The position numbers and the translations under genes were made by a program. The notes under the pieces were generated by a model. That model saw only the letters and a list, made by a program, of their open reading frames with translations. It was not told the origin of the DNA and made no database searches. Positions 30,414 through 43,218 of a stretch of DNA of 64,000 nucleotides are shown here, piece by piece. The DNA comes from Thermothelomyces thermophilus ATCC 42464 (lineage: Eukaryota > Ascomycota > Sordariomycetes > Sordariales > Chaetomiaceae): assembly GCF_000226095.1 (NCBI RefSeq), contig NC_016472.1, forward strand, positions 9,052,001 to 9,116,000, written 5' to 3'. How positions within the stretch are numbered: position 1 is the stretch's first letter; the number at the start of each line of letters is the position of its first letter.

Positions 30414-33400
30414 CAACGGTTCGGGTGCCGCCTCGGGCACGACGGCGCTATCGGGGCCAAGATGCGGCAGCGGTGCGGCGTCCAGCTGATGGGGCGAGAG
30501 CGACAGGTCAGGCTCGGCCGAGCTGAGGAGAACAAGGGCCGCCAGCGTCTCGGGAGATTGCGCGTTCCCGGGGGAAGGCGCGTTTCAGTAGCTAAGGCGC
30601 AACGGATCCTGGGGACGTGCCAGATGGGGAGGATATGCGCGATGCGATGGGAAATGTGGGGTCGGTTGCTGCGTTGCTCGATGGCCGTGTGACGTCGAGG
30701 GAGGGCGAGATATCCGATGCTGTCAGGTCAGAGGAGCCCAGCGTCAGGTGCTTGGAGGGCCGCGTGCGCGCCAGCAATAACTACTACCTAGGTTGGTAGA
30801 TAGTAGATAGCTTTGAAGAAGGACTCGGGACTCGGGGGACCCAGGGCCCAGCAATCGGAAAACCAGAAATCCCCGGACGGCGCAGGCGATATCGGCAGCA
30901 CCACTCGCGATTGCCTCGGTCAACAGGAAATCATCGAGATAGATCAGAAAGCGGATCTTTTTGCGTCTTCTGTGCGTAAAGACGGGCGGCGCGGCGCGGG
31001 ATCGCGACGGCTACTTTGGCGGGTTTGAGTCGCGCGATTGATGAAATTCTTGGGCCCCGACGCTCGCTGCAGGGGCGCAAGGTTGCGATGGGGAGAGGTG
31101 CGGCGGAGCAGTGCGTTGATCGCCTGGCCGCGGGAGGGTCCAGAAGCAGGCTAGCGCCCAAGCCAAGGCCCCGGCTTTTTCAGGCGCTAAACCAGAAACA
31201 AGCGCTCGCTGATGTCACCACGCCACTTCGGCCGAGGTCGGTAACCCACCCCCACCCACCCCAGGCCGTCGCACCTTTGGTTCGTTGGCTGCCGCTCTCT
31301 CGATGCACCAATCTGGAACACACCTCGACTTCTCCCCCGCACGCAACGGTCTTCCTCGGGTGAAAGAGTCAACGATGGTCCCTGAATTTTTTTTTTTGTT
31401 CTTTTAAAGGCCCCTTTTCCGCCCCGCCGCTCGCCGGTCCGGGCCGCACTACAAGTGTGTACATACAGAGTAGTCTACTGCGCTTCGGAGTACACTAGTA
31501 GGCTAATCATAACATCATAAACATCATCAACAACATCATCATAAGGGCACCACATCCACACCTACCCCAAGTTCATCGTCGCCCCGGTTCTCTCCGGCTG
31601 TCGTCCCAACCCGACCCGAGACCGAGATAGTCTCCACTTTTGACGCGACCTGCCACTTGAACATCGCCTCTGATACTTGACTTTATCGCAGTCGGATAAG
31701 GGTCTTTATGCGGTTGGAGCCGAGCAACAGCACTACAATACTCCGTATATCGTCGTCGTTGAAACGCTCCAGCAGCCCCTAGCAGGAACTGTTGGATGTC
31801 ACCTTGTCGCGGCTTTGGGATATTGGCAACTTACATTGTCGTTGTTCATCCAGGCGTTCTTGGCCCTACCGTCATTGTGTTCTACAGCACGCCCATACAG
31901 TTCAGCTTGGGTGCGAGTGTGAGACAAGACTGACAGGCTTGGTCCTCGATTCCTTCTAGGTGCAGCACGTCAAGGTAGATGAGCACGCTTATGGTGATTC
32001 TCAACCGATGTCATGGCTCAACGGTGGCAGATAACGGAATTCGGGAAGGAGTTCGAGCATCTGGGACACGGCACTATGATGCCCATCACATGCACCGTAC
32101 TTGGAGTCTTGAGCTCACTGGAGACGGGGGATGGGACGAACAGCCGGGGCAATAACTATCAATCGCGAGGGGAACAGCCAGCTCGATGCCACCCTTGGCT
32201 GGACCCGGCGGACTCTGGAGGGTATTCAGCTAGTAGTCATCGTCAGACTCCAAACAACACATTACAACTCTTCGATGCCCCCGAAGCAGCTTGTGCCACA
32301 CCAGACAGCTGGGCTCGGAGATTGCACTTATCATGTCACGAGGACGACTGCGCTGTCTGGTAGGATGTTGTCGGGACCGCCACTTGGGAATGAGCGCAAC
32401 CTCCCTGAAGAGCATTCGAAGCGGTCATGGTGGCGACGGGATGCGTCTGTCTTCTATGCCAGCGCTTGCATTGTGTCGTCCTCCAGACCGCCACGCTGAA
32501 AGCATCTTCGATAACCCATGCCAACGCTTCAGTGGGCGTTTTCGTGCCGCAACCACCGAGATAACCTGATTGACAAATTTTGAGTAGCCAGGAATTACCG
32601 CCGTATGCATTACTATCTGGCACGGTGTACACTATGTGCGAATTACATGCAGTTATAGCCACGAGGCTCAACTGAGACCATTTGAAGAGCCCTATTTTCA
32701 TGCCCAACTCGGCCGGTTTTTTGTTATTTCAGCTGAACCGCAGCGAACTAATCCGTTTCTGTCTTCTTGACGGAAGCGGGGGTCATCACACCGCATCTCC
32801 TGGCGTCTAACGAGGATTTTGGTCGGTCAGATCCCCAGCATCGATTGGTTTGAAGCCAAGATAACAAAAATTCCCCCAAGGCTGATGACTATTCGACTCT
32901 GTTACACCAAGTACATTCACTGAGTGACACTCTTGTGCGTGGCATGGAGGACACTACGGCAATATGTAAAGTATGTAATCGGTTGCTCAGGTCTTGGATT
33001 GGATCCACTCAATCTCGTCCCAAAATGTGAGACAAGGGTCCCTCCGCTGGCCAAGAGCCGCATGATCGACAGGGCTCCAAAACCTTCCATTTCGACTTCC
33101 ATTTTTAAACCCACCGTGGCGCCGGCAGCCGCCCTGGCTGCAGAAAAACCACATTACTATCCGTACATTCCAGTGTACTGTGTAGCATACCACCGGGCGG
33201 TATTTAATCCGTACTGCGTACGGGTACGGAGTATATAGGTAGTATTCTACCCCGGATTTTCGGAGGTATTTGTAGTTACATCCTGAGCACATGCTACGCA
33301 GTCTTTCTCTTCAATTTACTTTTTCAAACTTTCTGTTTTGCTTTTGATGTTGTTCGCAACGTGCATGACAATCGCGCTAGGAGACGGAGTAGGTCCCTAT

Positions 33401-35792
33401 CTACGGACTAGTCGTTTGTTGTAGTGTACCCGTCGGGTATTCGTTTCGTCGTGTTCTGGACTTTTCCTGGCGTACGCAAGCGGCTACGCTAGTTAGTGTA
33501 TACCGGAATAGCGCAGCCGCTTTGGTGTCCGGCCAGCTAGCGCCTTCGGGAAACCTTCACACCCCGTTATCGACCACTCGGGACCGATAATGCATTTGTG
33601 GGGGCCATATATCTGTGTGTTGGCTAGCCGGCACTATCGAAAGAATAATAAGTAAGGATCCTACGAATTTATCATGGGGTGCCAACCGAGCTACGCGGCA
33701 GAAAGATTTCCACATTCTGACCGGAAACAGCCTCACCCGGGTGCTCACTTTGTCTCCGTACGTTCGATGCACCTCCGATGCAATGGCAGTGAAACAGACT
33801 AGGGCCGCACCAGAGAGCGTCCACCTCGTCGAGGATGGAAACCAACGGTTCTTTTGTCCGGAATGCCCTCGCGAAACGACCGGACCGCCCGGCGTTTGTT
33901 GAAGGTCCTTTTTCGTTGGCGGTGGTGGCCGGTACGGGCCTCGCCTCGTTGTCCCGCCTCCCAAGCATCTTCCAAACTTTGCCAAGCGGTGCGGCTGGAT
34001 TGGACCCTGGGCTTTCACTAGTTAACTCATTCCTAGCGTCAAACACCCACTTGGCCATGTTTCGATTTCCGCACGTTCCCAGGTTCTGGGTCGGTTGACC
34101 CATTCGCTGCGCGGTAATGCCTGCAATATCTGGTCACATATAATCGGCAGCTATCTGCGGGCATTTGAGCAACCCTGGACCCCTGCCTGCCGATGAGCCG
34201 CTCTGGCGGTAAGCTGTCGTTATCTCAGTGCGTGCAGATCTGCGAGGAGCCTCTGGATTCCATCCCTTCTCTGAGCTATACGAGGACCCGCTTTTGCCAG
34301 TGTCGGTTCTCTGCATGCGTGGCTCCAGGCAAGGACAGGGAATGGACAATCCGAACATGTGGGTCAAGCATGACCTGTTCTTCTCTCGTCCGCTTTTGTT
34401 CGGGATGGCTTCATTCCATCTTCGCCGGATCTCGCGCAAACCTTTGGAGGGGAACGCGTGCTCAACACGATGGAAGTTATCACTTTCAGGTTCGTTTTGT
34501 TGGGATAACGCCTTCCTCTCCAGGAGAGGTGCACGCGGGAGAGATCGACTGTTGCTGGCCGCTTTTGGCAAGAGCCCTTCGAGCAGATTGGCGAGCCTTC
34601 CGTAAACGCGTTTACCGACTTTATTCCCCTTCTCATGAGGGGCGTCGGGCAGATCAAAAGGAAAGTGCTAGTGTGCGGAATACACTGCCTACCTAGGCAA
34701 GAGCGCTCCTGGTTTTAGTCTTCGCTTCAGTTCCTGTTCTTAAACCTCAAAGTGGAGTGGGATCTGGTGTAATCCATAATCAATTCTGGGCCCGCTAGCA
34801 CATCCGTCGTCTTCTTGTTCTCATCATGCTGCTGTCAATGAGCTCAGGCCCAACCCTGGACCATGGGTGCTGTAACCCGGGGGTCCCACCCTCCATCCAC
34901 CATTGCATGCACTACACCCCTGAGATGTCGGTGGTATCGGTCGCACCCCCGCGTGGCTGCTTGTCCCCCCTACCCCCACCGGTCGCATGTCACCCACCAA
35001 CGCATGTACCAGCGAAAGCGAAGCGTGTGGGTGTGGCCTTGACAGAAGAGGGCTGAAAGCTGCATTTGGCCGCCGTGGCAGTGGGTGCTCGTCTCGGTTT
35101 GGCGAGATCCTTAAAATGCAGACACCCGCCGCAGCCCTTCTCTCGTATCAAGCCGAGCGAAGTCGTCGCCGGACCTTTACCCTCCGACTGAGCCAGGTAT
35201 TCTGGTGATACTCTTCCCATTACCTGACTCTGGCTTCACGCTGTTCCGCCTACACGGGAGAGGGAGAGAGCCGCCAATCCATCACAATCGCTCAACCACC
35301 AGTCGTTGTCCTCTCTCGTCTCAACATCACGCCCAACCATCCTTCTAAAAAGCAGTGTTCGTTCTTTCGGTTCCCTCGTTGTCTAGCTTCAACACGCAAT
35401 TTCTGCAGCTGTCCCGCCCCGAGGTTGCATCTCGCTGCTAGGTGTCGTTTGCGGGTTGGGTTTCACTGCTTCCGCCTGTTACCGGTCTCCTTTAGCCAGT
35501 TCGTCTTCAGCTCGAACCCTTGCCTCTCTGGCGGCCCCAGATTCCTATAGTGTGGCAATCTCGCGCATCGCTCGCTACCTGCCGAGGGCTCATGCACCCC
35601 GACCTGACTTAAATATATTTCTACGCACATCTCCCTGCACGCCGCGCACCGCCTAGGAGCAGCCTGGTTAGGTGCCCACTCGTCACGGCTGACATCCAAG
35701 ACAACCTCCGTCCAGCCCCCGGTGCTGGACACATCTGCCGTCCGAGCTCGGTTTCCCAGTCAGCACCACTACGGGTTTATCCATAACCTACC
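30414..35792. other. 5.4-kb gene-free stretch
   Basis: Beyond the psy2 promoter at its left, this stretch shows only short open frames in all six frames, none with a recognisable domain, no credible exon chain, and no transposon or RNA gene that I can identify. It contains TACCTAGG at 30785-30792 and 34690-34697, TACTCCGTA at 31739-31747 and TACGGAGTA at 33225-33233. The last 500 bases are pyrimidine-rich, fitting a long leader of the gene at 35793. Base composition is not obviously AT-rich, so there is no clear sign of repeat-induced mutation. Confidence 0.5.
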
Positions 35793-37223
35793 ATGTCAGT
35801 CTTGTCTATGATTAAACGTGGCCGTCAGGCCGCCAAGGAGCATCGCGCGGAGCAAGCCAGGAAGGAAAAGGAAGAAGCGGCAAAGCCTCCCTACAAGCAC
35901 GTACCGAAGCATGCCGCTATTGACGCCATGTTGGGGGGGCCAGCCGGCTGGAGGGAGGCTGACCGAGCCAGGATCGTCGAGCAGAACCGGAGGCGCAGCG
36001 CCATGACGGCCAGCGGCGTGGGCATGAGCGGCTTCGTTACGCCCACCCATGCCGGCGTGCCTCGGGTTCACAGCTCGCTCTCTCACGTGTCTTATCCGTC
36101 CGCATACGCGAGCCCCGTCGTCCAGTTACCACGGGGTTACAGCTACAGCAGCATGCCGGCGGGATGGACGCCAGCTGGGCCGGAAGTGAGCTACAGTCCG
36201 ATTGACATGGGTGGCATCTCAGCCAAGGGCAAGGAGGTCGAGAGGATCGTCGACTCCTCTCAGACGAGTCGATCCTCCAGCAAAGTGTCGACCGGTCGGG
36301 TCCCTTTTTCGCACCCGGGCATTCCTGGAGTCGGGGATGCTGCGCCGTCTCCCGTTGAGAGCTCCGGCGATTCCGCCAGTTCGCAGGACGAGCTGGAGAT
36401 GAAGCCCGTGGTCAGGCACAGCGTCCCAGCACCTCTCTCAGCCAGCAACTCGTTAAATGTCTCCAGGACGGCAAAGCCGACAAGCGACACCGAGAAAATT
36501 CATAGGCTGCACCCAGCTCGCTCACGCAGAGTCTCGGAGCCCATTCAGTCCGTTTCTCGGAGCCCACTCGCCTCGAGGACCAATTCTTTCTCACCAGGCG
36601 TTCCCCCCGTGGCCGCGCTGCCACCCACGCAACTTGGAACTGCCATTACCACCCCTGACGAGTTTCCTTCCCCCGGGCCGAGCGATGCCACCGACAACCC
36701 CCCACCCACGACGTCGCCTTCTGCCATGACGGTGCAAAAGGCGGACGAGGAGCAGGCGCCTCCCCAAGCCCAAATCGGCATTGCACAGTCACCGAGCGAA
36801 GGAGAAGAAGAGGCCGAAACCGCGACCGAACCCGCGCACGCCGCCGCGGCGCCCGACACCCTTGCGAAGGGGCGAAGGATACAGAAGGTAACGAGGTTCA
36901 AGGAGCTGGAGCGCATCGAGTCCAACACGACGACGGCGACAGCGGCAGCCGAGCCCGCCCCGCCTTCGCCTCGGTCTTTGTCTCCCGGAGAGGTGCAAAA
37001 CCAGGGGCACAAGGCCGAGGATGCAACGGCCCACTCGACCGGCCCCGACGAGTCATCCGCCCGCGCCCGCGCCCAGCCGAGCCAGACGGCCTCGTCGACA
37101 TCCCTCCAGGCTCCCTCCAAGCAAGGCAAGCTCTCCAAGAGCGTGCCGGTGGCCAATGGGAAGCTGGTCAAGAAGAATCGCTGGTCGCACAGGGGCGCCA
37201 AGAGCACAGCCGTGGCTGGCTGA
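35793..37223 (+). CDS. Disordered conserved fungal protein, unknown function
   Basis: Intronless, 476 residues. I do not recognise a named family. The first 75 residues are basic and helical (MIKRGRQAAKEHRAEQARKE, then PPYKHVPKHAAIDAMLGG and DRARIVEQNRRRSAM) and look like the conserved core. The remainder is rich in Ser, Pro, Ala and Thr and probably disordered, with short motifs such as RIQKVTRFKELERIES (about residues 365-380) and a basic C-terminal KLVKKNRWSHRGAK. The many Ser-Pro sites suggest regulation by phosphorylation, but that is an inference. It stands alone between two gene-free stretches. Confidence 0.75.
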   Translation: MSVLSMIKRGRQAAKEHRAEQARKEKEEAAKPPYKHVPKHAAIDAMLGGPAGWREADRARIVEQNRRRSAMTASGVGMSGFVTPTHAGVPRVHSSLSHVSYPSAYASPVVQLPRGYSYSSMPAGWTPAGPEVSYSPIDMGGISAKGKEVERIVDSSQTSRSSSKVSTGRVPFSHPGIPGVGDAAPSPVESSGDSASSQDELEMKPVVRHSVPAPLSASNSLNVSRTAKPTSDTEKIHRLHPARSRRVSEPIQSVSRSPLASRTNSFSPGVPPVAALPPTQLGTAITTPDEFPSPGPSDATDNPPPTTSPSAMTVQKADEEQAPPQAQIGIAQSPSEGEEEAETATEPAHAAAAPDTLAKGRRIQKVTRFKELERIESNTTTATAAAEPAPPSPRSLSPGEVQNQGHKAEDATAHSTGPDESSARARAQPSQTASSTSLQAPSKQGKLSKSVPVANGKLVKKNRWSHRGAKSTAVAG

Positions 37224-40200
37224 ACCTAGTGCCCACCGCTTGCTTGGGACCAGTACCGAAACAATGTTGTGAGATGCATATATTATGGCTTGTCTGCCAT
37301 GTTACGAACTTTTCCTCTATGTCTGTCATTGTCTCTTAATTCCCTTTGTGTTTTCTCAGCGACAGCAGTGGACACGAGCAACCTCGGCGGGGCAGTATCT
37401 GCGCTTTGTCCATGACTTCGAATCTGGCGTTTTGGTACCTTTTCGAATTCGGTAACGTCGGCTTTTTTTTTCCTCTTCCAATTATGACGGGACATTTAAG
37501 ATCTGGGTTGGCACTGTGGATAGCTTCGTGCTTCAAAAAGTAGTGTGAGTGATAGCAGCTGATAGAACTTGGGCCGGGGGGACCTTCTCAGTATGAAACT
37601 CGCTTCCCATGTCCCCTTTCTCTCCTTACGTTGGCGGAGGCTCTCCTGTTCCACTTGCGAGACCAGCCGTGGCGAGATTATGATCAGTTCAGGGTTCTTA
37701 TGATGGCTCGTTTGTGGATAGAGTTGGCACTACGGCTACAAGGGCCGATTAGCGATCCAGTTACGCCATTTGCTCTCCTCTCGCCATGTCTTCACTATCA
37801 CCGCCATTGCGCTGATGGGATCCGGCTGATCAACGGTGAGCGGCAGCCAACCAAACCCGCCCCTTCCCTCCCCACCCCAAGGGAGGCGATGCGATGAGAT
37901 GAATCCGCCGTGGTGCTCGCTTCTCCTGTTCCTCGCTTGCTCTTCTGCCCCGTTAGGTAGCAGTCCCAACTCCATGACCAAGGACGGGGCAGGCAAGGAC
38001 CGAGGTGGTCTCATTTCCAACAATGGAGAGCAGAGTTCCGTATACTTCACCGCGCTCGAGCAGTCAGACTCGCATTGCGCCACCCCAGCTATGTAAGACA
38101 GGACCCCTTGAACGGGTTGGCGGTGATATTCCGTATCTGCGTTGCTACACGATGCCCCTGGTATCGGAAGGTTTCCTGGACAGGATATCAAGCACGTCAG
38201 AAGCCATCAAGGTACGGATCGCCGAAAGGGAGATATACCCTAGTACCTTATCTTTGTGCGCTACGTCATAAACAAGTAAACTACTTGCATCCCTGCCTGC
38301 CATGGGGACAAGGCGATGTTGTGCCGAGCGTTTCGAGTTGTCATCATTCCGTGGAATCTGTAGTGTATGCAGTGTAAGACGCTGCCCGGGATGCCCCTGG
38401 TTGGCTGACGGTTTGGCTACTGGTACCTGAGCATGCTGATGGGGTTGGTCTTGCAACCAGGTCCTCGGGTTGCAATCCACTTGTGTGGCTTGCAGCAGGG
38501 AATCGAGCGACGGTTTACTTGGAAACTTGTTAACTAATTAGTTCGGCCCCAAAAATTAACCTGACGCAGCTCGCAGCGGCAGGCAAGATCAATGGGAGGA
38601 AATGGGGCCCCCTCCCCCTTCCCAAAAAAAAAAAAAAAAAAAAACGCAGGGTGTTCTTTCCGTGCCCGCCAGAAATACGCTGCATAATCAGCAATCAGGT
38701 ATGCATGGACAATACCTAGCGCCACTTGTATTCCACATGGAGCTGAGAAATATATCGACAACCTAGGGATCCCAATGCTCCCCGGGCGAGTCGATAGATG
38801 GCGCAAGCGGCTGCTGAGGGGGGTGGCATCGCAGCATGTCACGGTCGGCCACACAAGACCCAGCTGAGGCAGCAGAAGCGATCCCGCTCCGCTCACCGGC
38901 CAGCGCGCAAGCAGAAAGTTTGAAAAGTCTGGACCGGTCTTGTTGGCGTGCGGCGTGCGGCTCAGGCAGAAATACGGATTACACTAACCGCTTGCCAAAG
39001 ACCCGGACGCCCGCTGCACGCTGGTGTTAGTGTGGTGGACACCACACACAGACACACGCATATATATATATATATATATATAGACATGTATGTTTATATA
39101 TTTACACACATATATGTACATACACTAGGTGCGCGGGGGCTGGGGGTCAACCGGTTGCAGAACGAGCTGCATCGTGTGGATTGGATGGCCCCGAGGCACC
39201 GGCGTGGCATGCTGTGTGTGTATGTACGGAGTACAGTACATACATACATCCTTGCACTCTTTCTAAGGCTCTCCGATTTGGTACAGTACAACCTGGTACG
39301 CTGCACTCGTCGCTGCTCGGACCCCATTCGTGTCGATATCAACTCCAACCGAGACGAGGACCTCTTGGGTCCCACTGATATCCGAGAACGCGCTTCCCGA
39401 CCATCGAGCTATGTGTAGCCGATGGAGCATCACGCCCTAATGCCTGCATTGCACGTAATACGGTCAGGGTAGGCATGTCCTGGGCCTCTTGGCCGCATGT
39501 TCTAGAGACTCGGTACCCGATAGCTGTCACGCATGCCTCTGGACCCTCAGCCTACCGAGGAGGAAGGATTGTGTGGGATTGGGCATGATACGGACCTTGC
39601 TGCATTGGGGCCACGGGAGGCGGCAGGTTGCGTGTTTGGGGGACCGATCTGGCTCGAACGCGGCATGCATGTGCCGTCCCATAAGCGGACAGAACAGTCC
39701 GAGACGACTGCGCTCTAGTCTACACAGTAGGTCAGCAGGAATCGATGGTTATCGCGGCTCGTTTGTTTGTATCCACCCAGGCGATCTTACGGGATGTCCT
39801 CGGCCCCAGCTCGGCGACCCTTGCTTCGGGGCAGCGAGGAGCGAACAAGACGGGAGCGAATAAAATGCGTCGGTGTTGGTGCGTGCATGTATGTACGTAC
39901 ATACATAGATACGGATTACCGTACCGTTGGCTTGTATCGGCGGTGCAATTCCTCCCGGCAAGATTGTAGAACCTGTTGCGTGGAATTGGATTTCCCCCAA
40001 CAAGACACGACAAGAATACAAGGCATTGAGGCATCCGGGATCGTGCTGGTTCACTTCGGATTCTTGTACAGAAGTACGCCCCGCCGTTCTCCATGGAATA
40101 GACAGCTCGCCTTTCGGTAACTAAGCTTTCCACCTCAGTGGGTGCCCGCGGCCAGGAGCAGGCGGACCCCCACATCTACTGTAGTGTACACTAGTGTACC

Positions 40201-40530
40201 TTTGCGGGGCCAGGGCAGAGCTAGTGTAGCACTCCGTACTGCTAAATGGAGAAGGGCCCTGCAGATCAGCATTCGTCAGCCTTGCACTGCAGCCACATGG
40301 CCCGAAGCTCAAGATTGCTTGCCAAAAGTTTCGTGGCATCGTCATCATCATCCCTACGCACGCCGGGCCTTGCGAAGAACCGTTCAACGCTGCAAGCAAG
40401 CGGACCACGCCGTCGGAAAACCGCAAGAGCGGCCCAATGTATTCCATGACGTTTACAGCATCATCCTCCTAAGATAATATCCTGCTTGCATGCGGCATCT
40501 CTGCTGCTTCCCTGCTCCCGCGCGCCCGCC
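37224..40530. other. 3.3-kb gene-free stretch with simple repeats
   Basis: No gene is supported. The stretch has an A21 run (38624-38644), a TA microsatellite (39060-39082) inside a larger CA/TA/GTAC-rich patch to about 39250, and three copies of the dispersed motif: TACGGATTAC at 38973-38982 and 39912-39921, and TACGGAGTA at 39225-39233. The right end holds the alg5 promoter, with an inverted GTGTACACTAGTGTAC at about 40184-40199. Confidence 0.5.
39060..39082 (+). repeat. (TA)n microsatellite
   Basis: An unbroken TA run, flanked by CACA-rich sequence on the left and TATATGTACATACAC on the right. Confidence 0.9.
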
Positions 40531-42071
40531 ATGGCGGCCCAGGGCGCGACTTTAATCGAATCCCTGGAGCAGCTGGTCTGGTTTCTGTGGGAAACCGCCT
40601 CGGAGCGGCCTTTTTACTTTTTGCTGGCATTCGTCATCCCTCTTCTCGGCCTTGCCATATTTTGCGTAAGAAAGAATTACTACTCTTTCTCACAATTAAC
40701 GTTCGCTTGCGAGAGTGGCTGGCTAACACCCTAAATTTAACTCCCCAAAGGTCTACATTCTCCTCCATCTCGTCGCCCCCAAACCGCGACTACCCTTCCC
40801 TTCCGAGAAGACCTACATTACCACGAATCCCGATGGCACGGTCTGCGCACCGCGCCCGCTCCCCTGCTGGTACGACCGCTGGCGTGCCGAGGGCAAGCAG
40901 AGCCAGGAGTACCCGACCATCCCCGCCGGCTTCCCCGTACCCGAGGAGCCCACCATCGAGCCAGCCGAGGTCGAGATGAGCGTGGTGATCCCGGCATACA
41001 ACGAGGAAGCCCGAATTACCGCGGCGCTGGAAGAGATGGTCGAGTATCTGGACCAGCAGTTCGGCCGCCCCAACAACCACGGCCAACTCCTCCAGCCACA
41101 AGAACGCCAGGAGAAGTCGACCCAGAAGGGCGGCAAGAAGAGCAGCAAGCGCGCCACCACACCGCACCGCCTCGTCTTCAAGCCCGACTCCCCGGGCAGC
41201 ACCTCCCGGCCCACCTCCAGCAGTGGCCCGTCCGAACCGCCACAGCCCTCCGGCTACGAGATCCTGGTCGTCGACGACGGCAGCCGTGACCGCACCGTCG
41301 ACGTCGCCCTCGCCTTCTCCCGCAAGCACGGCCTGCACGACGTCTTGCGGGTCGTCAAGCTCGCAAAGAATCGCGGCAAGGGCGGCGCCGTAACCCACGG
41401 GCTGCGCCACGTGCGCGGGAAGTACGCCGTATTCGCCGACGCCGACGGCGCTAGCCGCTTCAGCGATCTCGGCCGGCTGATTGAGGGTTGCGAGGACGTG
41501 GTCGACGGCTCCAACCGCGGGGTGGCGATCGGGAGCCGAGCGCATCTGGTCGGAAGTGAGGCCGTTGTCAAGGTATGATAAACAAGCCAAACATCCCCCC
41601 TCCCCCTTTCCAGCCTTTTCAGAAGCGAAAGAAAAGTATAACCGGCTGACCCGATTTTGCCTTCCCCAGCGCTCCGCGATCCGCAACTTTCTCATGCGCT
41701 CCTTCCACTTTGTCCTCATGATCCTCACCCCGCCGGCGACCTCGCGCATCCGCGACACGCAGTGCGGCTTCAAGCTCTTCTCGCGCGCCGCCCTGCCCCA
41801 CATCGTGCCATACATGCACACCGAGGGCTGGATCTTCGACATCGAGATGCTGATGCTCGCCGAGTCGGCCCCCGCCACCCCCGTCCTGGCCAGCGACGGC
41901 TCCGTCATCGGCACCAGCTACGGCATCAAGGTCGCCGAGGTCCCCGTCGGCTGGCACGAGGTGGACGGCAGCAAGATGAACCTGGTCCATGACAGCATCC
42001 GCATGGCCATCGGCCTGGCCGTCCTGCGGGCCAGCTGGATGCTGGGCGTGTATAGGAGGCGCCTGACTTGA
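40531..42071 (+). CDS. alg5: Alg5, dolichyl-phosphate beta-glucosyltransferase
   Basis: Predicted join 40531-40665, 40751-41572, 41670-42071, 452 residues. Alg5 is an ER membrane enzyme that moves glucose from UDP-glucose to dolichyl phosphate, making the donor for the last steps of N-glycan precursor assembly. A transmembrane helix spans the first intron (FYFLLAFVIPLLGLAIFC, then VYILLHLVAP). The GT-A domain starts at about residue 121 with MSVVIPAYNEEARITAALEE; VVDDGSRDRTVDVA (about 218) and the metal-binding FADADGA (about 274) follow, and after the last intron come RDTQCGFKLFSR and EGWIFDIEMLMLAE. A Ser/Lys/Gln-rich insert of roughly 45 residues sits between the first two motifs, which makes the protein longer than yeast Alg5 (334). 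The first ATG that fits is 40531. Confidence 0.94.
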
Positions 42072-43218
42072 CAAAGAGAAAAGAAACCCTCAGCGTTGGG
42101 GGGTGTTGCTTTGGAAATCTCGGGCGACCTTAACTTTTAATGTTCAAGGCTCACGTTCTTCAGCTCTTCCTCTCGCCTCTGCTGCTGTTGCTGCTGCTGT
42201 TGTGACTTCCTAAACAGTTTTCTTTTTGAGACGCGCCTAAGTTCAGACAATATAGATCATAGGAAGCTTCCAGGCCCCCTCCCGCCCCCAACCCATTCAT
42301 CCCAAGTGCCCCGCCCCAACCCATTGTTCCGGCCCTGTGCTCACGCCTTAACAACACCCCCTCCCCTTCCTTCCCCGCGGCTTCTGAGGCCCCTGGATCT
42401 CAAGTATACCGGCGTGAGAACCGGTTGCGCCATGCCAATACACGCAGCACCAGGCCAACTTGGTGTAGCGGTCAGCGCCCGCGCTGCCGCAAACTCGGCT
42501 GACCCGCAACATCGTCGTTGAAGCAAAGGTCCCCCTTCGGGGTGGAGGGCCGTGTAAGTCTCCCCCGGCGGCGGCCAGTTCGAGACATATTGTGTGTATT
42601 AATTTTTTTTTTCTTTTTTTGGCCTTTCCCCCTTGTTCCTTGCTCACTTTTTCTCTTTTATTTCCGTGAATTCCCTAGTGACTTTCTCTCCTCGCAAAGA
42701 CACACACACACACCATTGTAATCCGTAACCCCCGCAGTAGAAACAGATCACGCTCAATTCAAAAACGCATGTTTCCAAACACACATCATCAATGGCATGA
42801 CCTTCGTCCTGCAAAGTGTGATTGATCATGATCGTGTGCATCTAACCGTCTCTTCATTACCATTACCAATGTCTGATATCTCAAAGCCCGATATAAAAAA
42901 AATACTTAACACATATACACTGAATGATAAGAAGGCAAAGAGAAGAAGAAGAGAAAAATGAAAAAGAGCAGAGTGGAATGTTCCAAACACCACCCTCCTC
43001 TATGATCTTCTTCCTTTTGGTCTTGTTTTTTTTCCCTCCTCCCTTCTCTCCCCCCTTCTCTCATCCACGGGGCTAGGGGGACTACAACCACCACCCCCTC
43101 CCGCTCCCCTTCTCCCCCTTTCTCCCCTCGTCACCTTCGCCTCCGAAAAAAACTCCCGGACGACTCCAACCCCTCTTCCTATTATCATCATGATCATGAT
43201 CAATCATCATCATCATCA
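42072..43218. other. Intergenic between convergent alg5 and erg1
   Basis: Holds both 3' UTRs. A copy of GTAATCCGTA lies at 42718-42727, a CA run just before it, and long purine- and pyrimidine-rich patches from 42600 to 43140. A D-arm-like sequence near 42465 was considered as a tRNA and rejected. Confidence 0.55.

Noticed and set aside
34193-34696. 167-codon plus-strand frame in the gene-free stretch
   Set aside because: High Cys, Trp and Arg with no repeats, domain or splice context; another frame of similar length overlaps it.
42455-42580. Possible tRNA: D-arm-like TTGGTGTAGCGGTCAGCGC and a GTTCGAGAC T-loop-like end
   Set aside because: The sequences flanking the T-loop candidate do not pair, there is no acceptor-stem complement at a suitable distance and no convincing anticodon arm.
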